DNA of 64,000 nt, taken from NCBI RefSeq assembly GCF_040581485.1, contig NC_090133.1, forward strand, positions 19,964,001-20,028,000. The letters are read 5' to 3'. Under the pieces are notes generated by a model, which was given only the letters and a program-made list of their open reading frames with translations, had not been told where the DNA came from and did not search any database. Both the position numbers and the translations under genes were made by a program. The DNA comes from Linepithema humile (Eukaryota; Arthropoda; Insecta; Hymenoptera; Formicidae). Numbering within the stretch: position 1 is the first letter of the stretch; each line of letters starts with the position of its first letter. This document shows, in pieces, positions 40,801 through 48,611 of the stretch.

Positions 40801-43800
40801 TATTTATAAGAATATGATAATACAAGTATTATTATCTATATTTTTATCGCTCATTATACATACTTCTCATTTCGTAGATATACATATATTTATAATAAGC
40901 AGACTACAGCGCAATATGTATCATTATCCAATCGTTCCGATAAACGCAAAACGCTTGCGTCTATTTTTATTTTGAAAAAAATCAAATGTTAACGGCAAAT
41001 CTTGAAATAGAACGCAAAAAAAATCAGACAACTCATTTACGGGGAAAAAATCATTCCACAGACATTCGGCATGACAATTTTTAATTTCGTAAAATTAATA
41101 ACTTCCATTTTTCATCTCGAAACTCGGTTGAATTAATGAGTTCCGGACGAAACGAACCGCGAGCTGGAACACATCGTACTGCGAAAGGGCGTTTAATCAG
41201 CGCGTTACGCCGCGCGACGAAGTTATTCAATAATCCGCTCGGCAGGTCGTTACTCCAACTCGCAGGGATATATTTGCATAAAAACATATATTTGTCTATC
41301 CATTTGGCGAGTGCGCACGCGTTTGCGGCATGCCTATGTAAAGATGATACACGGCGATAGCGCGGCTCTGATAAGGGCATGCACGACCGGCATTGTTTGT
41401 CCCATCGGAAATTTGCGCCCGCGTGCGTCCGCACCGCACGTGCCTCGACAATCGTGCGTGGGGCTTGAGTATTACGCACAAATATCGTAAATATTACAGC
41501 GGAGAGAAGGCTTTTCACGCACGGCAATGAGAAAAAATTCGTCGGACGCTCTGAGAGCGGCTAGAAATCCGGGGATCTCTCTTTCCCGGTGTAATTTTTC
41601 ATTTTCTTTTTTTCTATTGTTTTCGCGATTCTCGGTACCTTCTGTTAGCTTTTTCCATTATCTATCTACCCACAAGGGTCGTAAATTCCTGGAAGTATAG
41701 CTTTTTTCATCCCGCTTTGGCGTATTAGTGGGAGTAGTACGTTAATAGACATCACTCGATCTCGGATAATCCAGCTTGACGATTCTGTATAAAAAATCTT
41801 ACAGATTTTTCGGATGATAAAAATATTTGATTGAGTAATGCGATTTGAGCTCAATTACGGAAACAAGTAGTTCGCGTCGCTGTAGCACGCTACCGCGAAT
41901 TTATCGATTTATCGAAATATTATCTTCCCGATTGCAGTCAATTACTTTTCTAATGACCCGTTCTCTTTCTGATTACAGTTCAAGAGAATGCTGAACAAGG
42001 AGCTGTCGCATTTCTCGGAGTCGTCCAAGTCTGGGAATCAGATCTCGGAGTACATCTGCAGTACTTTTCTCGGTAAGTCGAGCGAGGCATGATGTTGAAT
42101 AAAGTGAAGCAAATTAAAAAAATCGATAGAAGTTCTTTGAAAAAAAAATCACGCCAAACAAAGTGAACGGAAAGAAATGATACCGCGTTTAACGAGGTCA
42201 TCGCCAGAAGTGATTTTACAGGTAATAAAATGAGCGCTCTTACGCATTAAAAGCCCTTGAAACACCATAGCCGGGTATCGCCATGACTATTTATTCTGGT
42301 CGCTCGCTTTGTCCGACGAGCGGTCGGTTGCTCTGGAGATTTTATCGTCAGATCAGAAAAACGCATTCCCTTCGAGGGCGTTTCACGGTAGATACCGTGC
42401 GTAAAAAAATACGACTTCCCGAAACTGACGTCAGCAACATAAAAAATCGCTACATCTGAATAAGCTTTAAGGAAGTAATTTCTGCCGAGGCTCGCCAGTA
42501 AAACTTTTTTACGGCATGTTGATTTCGTTACGTGGCTTCCTGGCGGGTTTCCTGCAATCGTCGCCCGTCTCCGCGAAAGTTTCTTGACACTGGCGGCAAT
42601 ATGACGCAAGAGAAGAAATAGGGAAGACGCACGATCGACACGTTTGTCGATCCAATCACGTAATTCTTACGCGGCGTCGGTCGAACGATAACTCTTAATG
42701 AGATATTGCGGCGTTATAACACCGGATTATCGGCCATCTGCCGTTCGACGCGAGTCTATCGGTTGATCTGATTACAAGCACTGAACGGTGATAAACAAAC
42801 TGCGCCAGGTGATCTGTGATCATAGACACAATGCAGATGCATTATCGTTGCGATCTCCAATTAAGTGCAACGCACATGATGATTGTGCCGCGATAGCATT
42901 TGGCTTCGTAACTATGTAAATTAGATTTTGAGCTCTCTCGACAAACGATATTCGCTTCCTGTTGATGCCGGGCAAAATGTTGCATTATTAAATTCCGCAG
43001 AAGTGCGTTGCAATTTTTTATAATACTGAATTATATAATGGAACATTTTTATAACGTGTATTTTAGTATCGTGTTTTTTATCACGATATAATTAGAAGGT
43101 CTCTCATCCTCTTTAAGTTCAATGTTAACGTCAATCAACCGACTGCGCTTACCCACTTAGCGCTTGCTCTTTGCCTACAGACAAGCAACAGGAGCTGGAT
43201 TTACCATCTCTGCGAATCGAGGATGCGGTCGCCGCTGCGGGCAGCGTTGATGCACGGGCGGCGAAAAAGAAGGATCGCGTACAAAGGGGACCCGCCGCTA
43301 TGTCGCACATCAGCGGCGTGAAACGGCCGTTGACACACACCAACAGCTTCACCGGTGAACGCGTCCCGCTCCACGGGGTGGAAACGCCGCATGAGGAGGA
43401 GCTCGGCAAGGTGAGCCTTTGACCTTTAACGTTTCGCTACACGCGCGACGTACGCCCGGATTATATCGACAGCGTTCATCCCTCGCGCAACATTAACATT
43501 TGAATTCCCGAATCGCATATCGAGAATTCAAAGCGTAAATGTGATGTTGTAAAAAAAAAAAGAATAGTTAACGACTATAAAAATAAATACGCGCGTTGCA
43601 CAAAAAAATATATTATCTCGAAATTATTGTCGCGGCACTTTGCTTCGTTCTCATTTCGAGTTTTTAATAAAACAAAAAAAAAAACGAGGAAGATAACGTG
43701 CGCGTTACTTGCGGACATTCAAAACACTTTGTAATCTTTTTTCAAATGTCTCGCTCGTATTCAAGTTATTTGTCATTACATACATATAATGATAGTCTCG

Positions 43801-45660
43801 CGCCCACGCATGATTGGCAAGAACATCTAATTATCGCAGGGCTTTCGACAGAATTTACCGGGTTGATACCCAACCATGCCGATATTAAACTGATTACGGG
43901 ATTCGATAGAATCGAGATTTATTCGACCGTACATTCATTAATCGCGGCCTAACAAGAGCGCGGCACGTGTAATCCGTCATGTATTGCAATTGCGGCTGTA
44001 AAACTTTTCGAAAAACAAAACGATTTTGCATTAATAGAAACTTAATTGTTATATTTTTTGTATCACACGATTTTATACGATTGTTACTATGAATCTATTT
44101 TAATTACTGCATTTATCGATATAATTATTGTTTCGTAATTACTAAAATTTTATTTAGCTACGAGACGAAAGAAAGAATTTTAAAAAGCGCGGGGTGCGGA
44201 GTGATAATTACGCAATAATTGCAATAATTGCAATAAATCCGAAATAATTGTATTAAAGTTGTGCAATATATGATTATTCACGTACACTCATTTATTCAGA
44301 TATTGATTACATATAATAACTTTTTACTCTTTCTCTCTCAGAATAAAGATGATATAACGCGCAGTTTACGAAAGCCGTACATAATCACCTGCTAACTTCC
44401 ATCTAGAAAGTGGTTACTAATTTAACCGATCGGTGACGCATGGGACTCGTTACGTTGACTGCAAAATGAGGCTTCCTATTCTTCCACCGAAAAGACAACT
44501 TTCTAGTTTAAAAAATTGGATGTCCAAAACAACGAGTATAGTCATAAATTTCAGTTTAATATTTTTGAAAAAATATATTCCTACATTCTTTTTTTTTAAC
44601 AAACGGTTCGCTAAATATACACTAGAAATTCCCGCTTCTAATTTTCCACGAATACTACGATTTGGCGAATTTATCGCGATAACGCTTATTGCTTTTCTCG
44701 ACGGTGATCACGTTTATTGTTTCTTTTCATTCTTTGATCTACGCGCAATGTTGATGCGGAATCCCATTGCACCCAGAGAATTCCATGTTTCTGGCTTCCG
44801 TCCGCGTTGGACCAATATCTCGCTACTTCATCGCGGCTCGAATCGTCGGCGCACCACAACTTCGGTTTCGGAAAATTCCCGAACGACCTCCACGATACGT
44901 ATGTGCATATATCTGCCGGCCAAATATTTGCAGTGCTCCCGATTTTACGGAAGATTAGCATGCATGATACAGCAGAATAACAAAACGAAGTAAAAGGAAA
45001 AGTGCGAGAGAGAGAAAGAGTGAGATTAGAGCGGATCAACGAGGCGGCAAGATCTTTCGGATTACGAGAGATTACAAAAGCGTGAGCTCCGGTAATTAAA
45101 ATGCGCTACATCGCTAACTGTGTCGAGTCTATATTGACTGTGCGATAATCACCGAAAACTTCCATTTACGCTTCCGGATACCCGTATGTGCGATATCGCA
45201 AATATCGCATTTCGCTGGACGTTCGGTAAATCGCTCCATCGTTGCGTTATTTCAATTTCACACGGTGCTGTGTCGCTATGCGTGTGCAACGATGAGATTC
45301 GAGCGGATATCCGAGTAAATTTATGCAAAAGTATGCAAAAGATTTTAGAAGTTACGCTTTCTGGATAGGCCACCGTATTGCGCGACCAAATCGGGAAGAA
45401 GAATGAATGTTTTTAATGTTGTGACGTCATCACTCGCGGGATTGCTTAGCAGGAAAGTTTGATGAATTTTAACGAGTTGAAGTCCCAGCGCATGAATATA
45501 TGACGAAAGTTCGTATTTTTCAATCCGCTTTAAGTGGACTCTAATAAAAATTTAATTAAGAAATTTATTGCTGCGATTCATATCAGCTCAGAATTTATAA
45601 CTCGCTGAATATGTGCTATATATTTCGCTAAAATATTCACGTTCCGATTTTTTCTCTCGT

Positions 45661-45692
<32 letters not shown>

Positions 45693-48611
45693 CCTTTTCT
45701 TTATTTGACTTTGATGTTGAACTTATCTCGCTTTTGACGGCCGGTACAAGAGGCGGCACAAGAATAAGGATAGGACTTTCAGAAAGCAGAACGTTTACTT
45801 TATGGCGTACGATTACGCCGATTACAAGGCTGGTTGTATTTTAACTGCTACAGCAAAAACATTTGGGCCGAGGTCGCGCGACTCTGATAACCTGAATAAT
45901 TCAACTGATTAGCGGCGCATCCTTCGAGAATGAAACTGATTTTCGGCACTTCTACGAGAGAGTAATATATCATATTTGAACATACTGATCCAAGTGAGAT
46001 TCGAAAAATATCTTTACATATAATTTCGATTATTGCACATATCGAAAAATTTATCTAGAATTTTTGTGCTAAAAATGTAAATTATATAGAAGATGCTGTA
46101 GAATAATATTTTAGAAAAATGAAATGGGGTCTAAGTATTTTCTTAGAAACCTTATCTCTAAGAAGGTAAGCATCTCTCCATTATGCAAATTAAAGTAAAT
46201 TTTCTTAATGAAAAAGGAGGAAGAACAGGAATATTAAACGTCGCTATTCTGCATATTAATTGGTTTTCTCTGTAGAGAAATTGTTGCTAGACTAATGCAA
46301 CGCAGACGTGTCCTTAGATGGCTACGTGATCTCCAGGTTTTCCGAGACTTCTCGAGAGATCCATTTTTATGCCCACGCAATTCTGAATCAATCAAAATGC
46401 TGCTTTGATGTTCTATGAATGCTTTATTTGGCAGTCGGATTGCTGCCCACGTGTTTATTCAAGAACGAAAATACAAGACGTTGTCGAAGTCGGTCGTGAT
46501 GTTCTCGTCAAATTAAAATCGTATTTTAATGATGTTTACAAACAATTCGCATAAAAACGCAGGTTTTTTCTTATCTCACATCAGTGACTTAATGCGCTTA
46601 CTTTGTTTTTCTCGAACTCGTCGTGCAAATAATTCGACTTTGTGCGTGAATAATCAGCTTTACGTGCGACCTCACGACGATAACGTAGGACCTCCACAAT
46701 CTCCACATTTAAGCGCGCGGTTTTCCTTCATTTAGCTACAAGGCGCTCTCGTTATCAACGTCAGCGTCACCGTATAATAATTAGATAACAACGGCGATTC
46801 CCGATATCGCTTGAAAGAGAAGCATTTAATTAGTGTATCTTATACAACGCTCCTTATTAATCACTGTGACTTATTACTTCGAAACACAATCGTTAATGTT
46901 TTATGTAATTGTTTGCGCAGTTACTGTCGGACATCGACAAATGGGGCATCGACATCTTCAGGATAGGCGAGCTCAGCAACAATCGACCCCTCACTTGCGT
47001 AGCGTACACGGCCTTCCAGAGTCGAGATCTGCTCAAATCGCTGGCGATACCGCCGAAGACTTTCGTTACCTTTATGATGACCCTAGAGGATCATTACGTG
47101 AAGGATAATCCCTTCCACAATAGCCTCCATGCAGCTGATGTGACTCAATCTACTCACACTCTGCTCAACACGCCCGCACTAGAGGTAAACATATAGCCGC
47201 TATATATTTCTGTTTTCGCATAACAGGAAGTATGGAATTTCGATAACTTATTCTTATCTGGATAATAAGGCGTCAATTAATACAAGCGGCGCTCGATATG
47301 CAAAATTGTTTTTCATTGCAATTCTTCTTTGTGTTTAAACACTTGTTACATCTAGTAACTAATTTTTTTAAGCTCTTATAAAAAGACTGTTTAATTACTT
47401 GTGTCACAGCATTATCGAGAATACATTGAACGCTCCTTGCATTTTTTTCGGAATATTGATTTCTCGCGAAAGGAAGAATCGAGGTGCGGAGAAATAATGA
47501 TTTTTCTAATAATGTATGTCAATAATAATATACTTCCTGCTTTTTTGCAGTCCGTGTTCACACCTTTGGAGATCACCGCTGCATTATTCGCGGCTTCCAT
47601 CCATGATGTAGATCATCCGGGACTCACGAATCAGTTCCTCATTAACTCAAGTAAGTATCGGCAGGTCACTTAACTTTTTCTTTATAATAGCATTTATATT
47701 TTGAATAACGCATTCTATTAAAAAATAATAATATGTGACGATTAATCTAATTTGTTTTTATTTTATAATGAAATGAACAGAAAAAATTAACGATCTCTCT
47801 TCGTTCAGGCTCCGAACTCGCGCTGATGTACAACGATGAGTCGGTGCTGGAGAATCATCACCTGGCGGTCGCGTTCAAGCTTCTGCAGAACGAGGGCTGC
47901 GACATTTTTGTTAATATGACGAAGAAGCAGCGGCAGACGCTACGGAAGATGGTCATCGACATGGTTCTCTCGACGGACATGTCGAAGCACATGTCGCTGC
48001 TGGCCGATCTGAAAACTATGGTGGAGACGAAGAAGGTCGCCGGGTCCGGTGTGTTGCTGCTCGACAATTACACCGATCGCATTCAGGTGCTGGAGAACCT
48101 AGTGCACTGCGCCGACCTGTCGAATCCGACGAAACCTCTAACTCTCTACCGACGATGGGTGAGCCTACTGATGGAGGAGTTCTTCCTGCAGGGTGATCGC
48201 GAACGGGAGCAGAACATGGACATCAGTCCGATGTGCGACCGGCACAGTGCCACCATCGAGAAGTCACAGGTTGGCTTCATCGATTACATCGTGCATCCAC
48301 TCTGGGAAACCTGGGCGGATCTGGTGCATCCGGACGCGCAGGACATCCTGGACACCCTTGAGGAGAACCGCGACTGGTACCAATCGATGATACCGCCTTC
48401 GCCGCCGTCGGACGATCAGCAACAACTGGCGACGAATGAGCAGCAGTCGGACAGGATACACTTCCAAGTGACGTTGGAGGAGGGCGACGAGACTGGCGAG
48501 ACGGTGGAGGGCGGTGACACCGGTGACGGCGGTGGCGGCGGCGAGTCGACGTTTTCAAATGAGGACGCGGGCGGTGAGACAGAGGAGAACGCCACAGAGG
48601 CTGGGATGTGA
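1494..48611 (+). CDS. dnc: dunce: 3',5'-cyclic-AMP phosphodiesterase, PDE4 type, long isoform (5' end outside window)
   Basis: The visible long-isoform coding sequence is join(<1494..1595, 1678..1742, 2754..2866, 41979..42072, 43181..43410, 46921..47184, 47551..47650, 47809..48611). All junctions are GT/AG and the phases agree across every intron. PDE4 enzymes hydrolyse cAMP to AMP; insect dunce acts in cAMP signalling for learning and other functions. Domains in order are the end of UCR1 (VTPFAQILASLRSVRNN), UCR2 (EELDWCLDQLETIQTHRSVS), a linker, and the catalytic domain. Catalytic motifs present are FHNSLHAADV (general acid and metal-binding His), HDVDHPG (metal-binding His-Asp), VHCADLSNP (metal-binding Asp) and SQVGFIDYIVHPLWETW (purine-clamp Gln). 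The protein ends in an acidic Glu/Gly/Thr tail typical of insect dunce. The intron 2867-41978 is about 39 kb and holds a cluster of opposite-strand genes. The upstream exons of the long form are not in the window. Confidence 0.97.
1678..1742 (+). CDS. dnc: dunce exon, UCR1-UCR2 linker
   Basis: A 65-nt exon after TTTTACAG, ending G|GTAATG. It encodes the Ser/Gln/Pro-rich linker SRRSSGQQGSSTPQPRILAP and completes the Lys codon split with the previous exon. It joins in phase to the UCR2 exon at 2754. Confidence 0.93.
2214..2305. repeat. two-copy tandem duplication, period 45
   Basis: A 45-base unit containing TTTTTAAAGCTTTTATCTAG occurs twice back to back in the intron between two dunce exons. 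The copies differ at only a few bases. No coding meaning is seen. Confidence 0.85.
2754..2866 (+). CDS. dnc: dunce exon, first half of UCR2
   Basis: A 113-nt exon after TTTTTCAG, ending AAG|GTACGA in phase 0. It encodes the UCR2 autoinhibitory helix (EELDWCLDQLETIQTHRSVS). It is the last exon before the 39-kb intron. The alternative first exon at 37381 bypasses it, so the short isoform lacks this half of UCR2. Confidence 0.96.
2867..11376. other. left part of the giant dunce intron, no gene seen
   Basis: About 8.5 kb with no recognisable exon, RNA gene or complete transposon. It is AT-rich, with short patches of higher GC around 3.6-4.1, 7.8-8.3 and 10.2-10.5 kb. It holds a homopolymer T run near 4801, a C run near 4371 and a CA repeat near 7276. 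Open frames up to about 107 codons have no family resemblance. Confidence 0.6.
7276..7293. repeat. (CA)n microsatellite
   Basis: A short pure CA run inside the dunce intron. Confidence 0.9.
11377..11470 (-). other. 94-nt conserved fold-back, copy A (candidate structured RNA)
   Basis: One of three copies of exactly 94 nt in the nested gene array. It lies 413 nt past the stop of the 11883-12607 gene. The two arms pair through CTTG/CAAG and a TCTGAC/GTCTGA block with one mismatch. The outer arm is partly broken, with CAGAGG opposite ACTACTG. The inner pair at fold-back positions 15 and 76 is T-A here and C-G in the copy at 20105, a compensated change. The central part (ATTTATCTACTG) matches the other copies. 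Confidence 0.5.
11883..12607 (-). CDS. nested array gene 1: small secreted Asn/Thr-rich protein, 128 aa
   Basis: Spliced as complement(join(11883..12190, 12529..12607)). The ATG at 12607 was chosen because it lies 82 nt below a TATA box and starts a good signal peptide, with the same exon length as the paralogues. Exon 1 (79 nt) encodes MKLQRYSNIYLLLSLFCIIA and ends TVSAQV; cleavage is likely after SA. The phase-1 intron (338 nt) has donor A|GTAAGT and acceptor TTTTTCAG. The mature part opens with PNGNNSIDNTTDNGNNTGND, rich in Asn and holding four N-glycosylation sequons. A helical, hydrophobic C-terminal domain follows, with one Cys (AGRCLNKT, which adds a fifth sequon) and an MPP motif where paralogues have LP. 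No known family is recognised. It shares its layout with three other intact genes and two pseudogenes in the same dunce intron, so the function is unknown beyond likely secretion. Confidence 0.75.
12660..12722 (-). promoter_or_regulatory. core promoter of array gene 1
   Basis: On the minus strand, an upstream motif TTTTGCATTGTAATTATCGG is followed by the TATA box TATAAATA (12689-12696). An initiator-like TTAGTGCAG lies about 34 bases further on. The same order and spacing recur in front of the other intact array members. Confidence 0.65.
13874..14042. repeat. two-copy tandem duplication, period 88
   Basis: The unit containing AATTTTGAACAGTTTTACGT and ACTAGTAATAGC occurs at 13874 and again at 13962, with about one difference over 80 bases, so it is recent. 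It lies downstream of pseudogene 14440-15050, where other array members have the 94-nt fold-back. Confidence 0.9.
14440..15050 (-). pseudogene. nested array pseudogene 2
   Basis: The exon-1 relic (14972-15050) still begins with an ATG. Its fourth codon, CAA in all paralogues, is TAA here. The splice donor is also lost: GTAAG has become ATAAA. The exon-2 relic starts at 14671 after an intact TTTTTCAG. It keeps an Asn-rich linker, then shifts frame near NDNVKRN. The homologous part (IYNEFVHELNYATNCLGNIT) is readable only in another frame, so the original frame hits TAG. The TATA box has decayed to TATTATTAG. I report the breaks only; the gene is dead. Confidence 0.8.
16040..16664 (-). CDS. nested array gene 3: small secreted protein, 111 aa
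   Basis: Spliced as complement(join(16040..16296, 16586..16664)). Exon 1 (79 nt) encodes the signal peptide MRLQRYSNVYLLIPLYYTLA, then AVNAQV; cleavage is likely after NA. The phase-1 intron is 289 nt (G|GTAAGT, TTTTTCAG). The mature protein is the shortest of the array. It has a short linker VTEESNIGFISGNITTANDV with one NIT sequon, then the conserved C-terminal domain with one Cys (IIQCLNNITYIGNIFKFFGQ), a VFFLLPETFQ segment, and an ending IEMIVRINTLTM. The IEMxVxINT ending is shared with the gene at 17958, which supports common descent. Family unknown. The frame stays open above the ATG, but that part lies upstream of or across the TATA box and is not expected in the mRNA. Confidence 0.82.
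16725..16787 (-). promoter_or_regulatory. core promoter of array gene 3
   Basis: On the minus strand, TTTTGCATTATAATTATCGG lies directly upstream of the TATA box TATAAATA (16756-16763). A CATTAGTG initiator-like site lies about 30 bases downstream. The layout matches that of the paralogues. Confidence 0.65.
17403..17496 (-). other. 94-nt conserved fold-back, copy B (candidate structured RNA)
   Basis: It lies 462 nt beyond the stop of the 17958-19310 gene. On the minus strand CAGTAGT pairs with ACTATTG (one G-U), and TCTTG plus TCAGAC pair with GTCTGACAGGA. A GTATA stretch pairs with TGTAT. The differences from the copy at 20105 at positions 3/92 and 15/76 are G-U pairs only if the minus strand is the RNA. 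The loop is about 29 nt (CTTCTTGCGTTCGGGCAGTA). Confidence 0.55.
17958..19310 (-). CDS. nested array gene 4: repeat-bearing secreted glycoprotein, 346 aa
   Basis: Spliced as complement(join(17958..18919, 19232..19310)). Exon 1 (79 nt) encodes the signal peptide MRFQRYSNIYLLISLFCIIA and ends AVSAQF. The 312-nt intron is phase 1 (G|GTGAGT, TTTTTTCAG). Residues about 27-108 are Asn/Gly-rich (EPFGNNGIGNIIGSGNVPL). Residues about 109-248 are a tandem repeat of the 12-residue unit PNFFPNITGNVI with small variants. It holds 12 NIT sequons, so heavy N-glycosylation is expected. Residues about 250-346 are the family C-terminal domain with the single Cys (AAQCFTNTKFVGNFLDVFFT), an ILPPNLQ motif and IIEMLVLINT. 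Family unknown. The pattern of signal peptide, glycosylated repeats and compact C-terminus resembles extracellular coats, glues or mucin-like secretions, but that is inference. Confidence 0.85.
18255..18672 (-). repeat. 36-bp coding minisatellite, about 12 units
   Basis: A unit read on the + strand as GATATTAGGAAAGAAATTTG plus 16 further bases repeats about 12 times inside exon 2 of array gene 4. The period is 36, except one unit near 18640 that is 33. All periods are multiples of three. The unit has no stop in several other frames on both strands, so long shadow open frames run across it. Confidence 0.95.
19345..19414 (-). promoter_or_regulatory. core promoter of array gene 4
   Basis: On the minus strand, TTTTGCATTATAATTATCGG is followed by TTATAAATAC (TATA at 19382-19389). 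TTAGTGCAGT lies about 35 bases on. It is the closest match to the shared array consensus. Confidence 0.68.
20105..20198 (-). other. 94-nt conserved fold-back, copy C (best-formed hairpin)
   Basis: It lies 391 nt beyond the end of pseudogene 20589-21185. The outer arms CAGTAGT/ACTACTG pair perfectly. After an ATAT/ATAT block and a 4-nt bulge, TCCTG plus TCAGAC pair with GTCTGA plus CAGGA, then GTACA with TGTAT (one G-U). About 25-26 pairs in all surround a loop of about 29 nt. This is the clearest of the copies and the reference for the fold. Confidence 0.55.
20589..21185 (-). pseudogene. nested array pseudogene 5
   Basis: The exon-1 relic (21115-21185) has ACG in place of the ATG and is about 8 nt shorter than its paralogues, which shifts the signal peptide. 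The donor is ATAAGT instead of GTAAGT. The exon-2 relic begins at 20794. Its acceptor AG has become AA (TTTTCAAC). It still reads openly as an Asn-rich linker (SFENDSLNTKNILSNDNNAK) and the start of the C-terminal domain (YGDLIKELIDKAHCLCNIK), then stops early after NNNFK. With start, donor and acceptor all lost, it cannot make the family protein. A TATA-like TATAAATG remains at 21257-21264. Confidence 0.82.
21785..21867 (-). other. decayed copy D of the fold-back module
   Basis: It lies 404 nt beyond the stop of the 22271-22986 gene. The 5' arm on the minus strand is still recognisable (CTTGGTCAAACAGTAT) together with the loop (CCTTGCATTCGAGCAGTGG). The 3' arm has lost the GTCTGACAGGA block, so the hairpin no longer forms fully. 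Confidence 0.5.
22271..22986 (-). CDS. nested array gene 6: small secreted Thr/Ser-rich protein, 144 aa
   Basis: Spliced as complement(join(22271..22617, 22899..22986)). Exon 1 is 88 nt, 9 longer than in the others. It encodes MKLQGYSNTCLLISLFCITA, then AVSAQGIQN. The phase-1 intron (281 nt) has donor A|GTAAGT and acceptor TTTTTAG, so TAG replaces the usual CAG. The mature N-terminus is Thr/Asn-rich (LTTNNATNVTTSDTSVSQNV) with three sequons. The C-terminal domain has two Cys (NELCTILECVKKTEILG) and a LLPHSLKVQ segment at the LP position of the family, and ends in DLSS. This is the most diverged intact member. Family unknown; a secreted product is likely. Confidence 0.75.
23022..23092 (-). promoter_or_regulatory. 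core promoter of array gene 6
   Basis: On the minus strand, the TATA-like box is TATAAACG (23057-23064), preceded by GGTTTGCAGTCATTACATCGG and followed by CATTAGTACAG. It is weaker and more diverged than the promoters of the other intact genes, but the order of elements is the same. Confidence 0.5.
24330..24618 (+). other. possible coding relic of unknown origin
   Basis: A continuous frame of about 88 codons follows a pyrimidine tract near 24340. It reads with protein-like, helical composition (LYQALQNISISLMNLENKLD, then SVDQRRREDWETSLGYISRS) and ends at TAA 24616-24618. The composition is unlike the AT-rich chance frames nearby. It has no clear start, promoter or partner exon. It could be a transposon fragment or a chance frame. 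Confidence 0.2.
25843..25872. repeat. (TA)n microsatellite
   Basis: A pure TA run of about 30 bases. Confidence 0.92.
26871..27029. mobile_element. hAT-type non-autonomous element (MITE), 159 bp
   Basis: The ends are CAGTGCCGGATCTAC and, on the other strand, CAGGGTCGGATGTAC, which are imperfect terminal inverted repeats of hAT style. The element is flanked by a perfect 8-bp duplication CCAAGCAG at 26863-26870 and 27030-27037. It is too short for a transposase, so it would have moved in trans. The intact target duplication suggests a fairly recent insertion. Confidence 0.85.
29655..29769. promoter_or_regulatory. cluster of four CACGTG E-boxes
   Basis: Canonical palindromic CACGTG occurs at 29655-29660, 29704-29709, 29717-29722 and 29764-29769. 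A TATA-like ATATATAG lies near 29730. CACGTG is bound by bHLH factors, including CLOCK/CYCLE in insects. Which factor acts here, if any, is not shown by the sequence. Confidence 0.4.
33991..34176. mobile_element. fold-back MITE with TA flanks, about 186 bp
   Basis: The left end TACACGGAGAAAATTTTATA and the right end TATAAAATTTTCTCCGTGTA are exact inverted copies. The symmetry continues inward through TTACTATGTACGG and the CCGCGG region, so most of the element folds on itself. The TA at each border fits a Tc1/mariner-type target duplication. No coding capacity. Confidence 0.82.
36864..37380 (+). promoter_or_regulatory. dnc: alternative promoter and 5' UTR of the short dunce isoform
   Basis: A GC- and CpG-rich stretch directly precedes an ATG that opens a dunce first exon. 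A TATA-like GATAAAAAG lies at about 36867. An initiator-like GCAGTCG lies at about 36916, rather far (about 48 nt) for a classical TATA/Inr pair. The exact start is therefore uncertain. Several ATGs upstream open short frames, for example one ending at 36963 and one from 36983 (GTG) to 37222, which could act as upstream ORFs if transcribed. Confidence 0.45.
37381..37503 (+). CDS. dnc: dunce alternative first coding exon (short isoform)
   Basis: It encodes 41 residues, MVRQTANGEVETGNVDESAR then YFNYLRTLADLTAIASIMAV and Q, ending CAG|GTAATT in phase 0. That phase matches the exon at 41979 exactly. The resulting protein, join(37381..37503, 41979..42072, 43181..43410, 46921..47184, 47551..47650, 47809..48611), has 537 residues. 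It lacks UCR1 and the first half of UCR2. Mammalian PDE4 genes also start short or super-short forms at this same exon junction (the FKRMLN boundary). In this isoform the catalytic His are about 215 and 219, the HD pair 255-256, the distal Asp 373 and the clamp Gln 424. This is the only dunce start codon visible in the window. Confidence 0.82.
39538..39581. repeat. 22-bp direct tandem repeat, two copies
   Basis: ATCTGCATTTAGATACTCCC plus GT is repeated immediately with one change. It lies in the dunce intron between the short-form exon and the first common exon. Confidence 0.85.
41979..42072 (+). CDS. dnc: dunce exon, second half of UCR2 (first common exon)
   Basis: A 94-nt exon after GATTACAG. 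It encodes FKRMLNKELSHFSESSKSGN then QISEYICSTFL, the most conserved part of UCR2, and ends G|GTAAGT. It accepts splicing from either 2866 or 37503, both in phase 0, so it is the junction where long and short isoforms merge. Confidence 0.97.
43181..43410 (+). CDS. dnc: dunce exon, UCR2-catalytic linker
   Basis: A 230-nt exon after TTTGCCTACAG. It encodes DKQQELDLPSLRIEDAVAAA, a charged variable part, then MSHISGVKRPLTHTNSFTGE, and ends GGCAAG|GTGAGC. The SGVKRPLTHTNSFTGER block is conserved in insect dunce. The Ala-rich stretch in front of it is the usual length-variable region. Confidence 0.96.
43411..46920. other. dunce intron, no gene seen
   Basis: A 3.5-kb intron between the linker and the first catalytic exon. 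An open frame of 186 codons at 44433-44993 has low-complexity Phe and Thr/Arg parts and no family resemblance. A T run of about 30 lies at 45663-45692. Confidence 0.65.
45663..45692. repeat. poly-T run
   Basis: About 30 uninterrupted T residues in a dunce intron. Confidence 0.9.
46921..47184 (+). CDS. dnc: dunce exon, start of catalytic domain
   Basis: A 264-nt, phase-0 exon after TGTTTGCGCAG. It encodes LLSDIDKWGIDIFRIGELSN through TLEDHYVKDNPFHNSLHAAD and ends ALE|GTAAAC. It carries the proton-donor His and the first metal-binding His of the PDE signature (FHNSLHAAD). Confidence 0.98.
47551..47650 (+). CDS. dnc: dunce exon, HD motif of catalytic domain
   Basis: A 100-nt exon after TTTTTTGCAG. 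It encodes SVFTPLEITAALFAASIHDV then DHPGLTNQFLINS and ends A|GTAAGT. The HDVDHPG box supplies the His and Asp that bind the catalytic metal pair. Confidence 0.98.
47809..48611 (+). CDS. dnc: dunce last coding exon
   Basis: An 803-nt exon after TCTTCGTTCAG, completing a split Ser codon and ending at TGA 48609-48611. It encodes the bulk of the catalytic fold: ELALMYNDESVLENHH, LVHCADLSNPTKPL (metal Asp), then SQVGFIDYIVHPLWETWADL (clamp Gln). After SMIPPSPPSDDQQQ comes an acidic Glu/Gly/Thr tail ending ENATEAGM. The base composition of this exon is much more GC-rich than its introns. Confidence 0.98.

Noticed and set aside
41081..41527. 148-codon minus-strand frame beginning with a hydrophobic stretch
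   Set aside because: The start looks signal-like, but the rest is basic and unstructured, with no promoter or conserved domain visible.
44433..44993. 186-codon frame in a dunce intron
   Set aside because: Low-complexity segments, no family resemblance and no splice logic. It is long only because stops are scarce in its GC-richer half.
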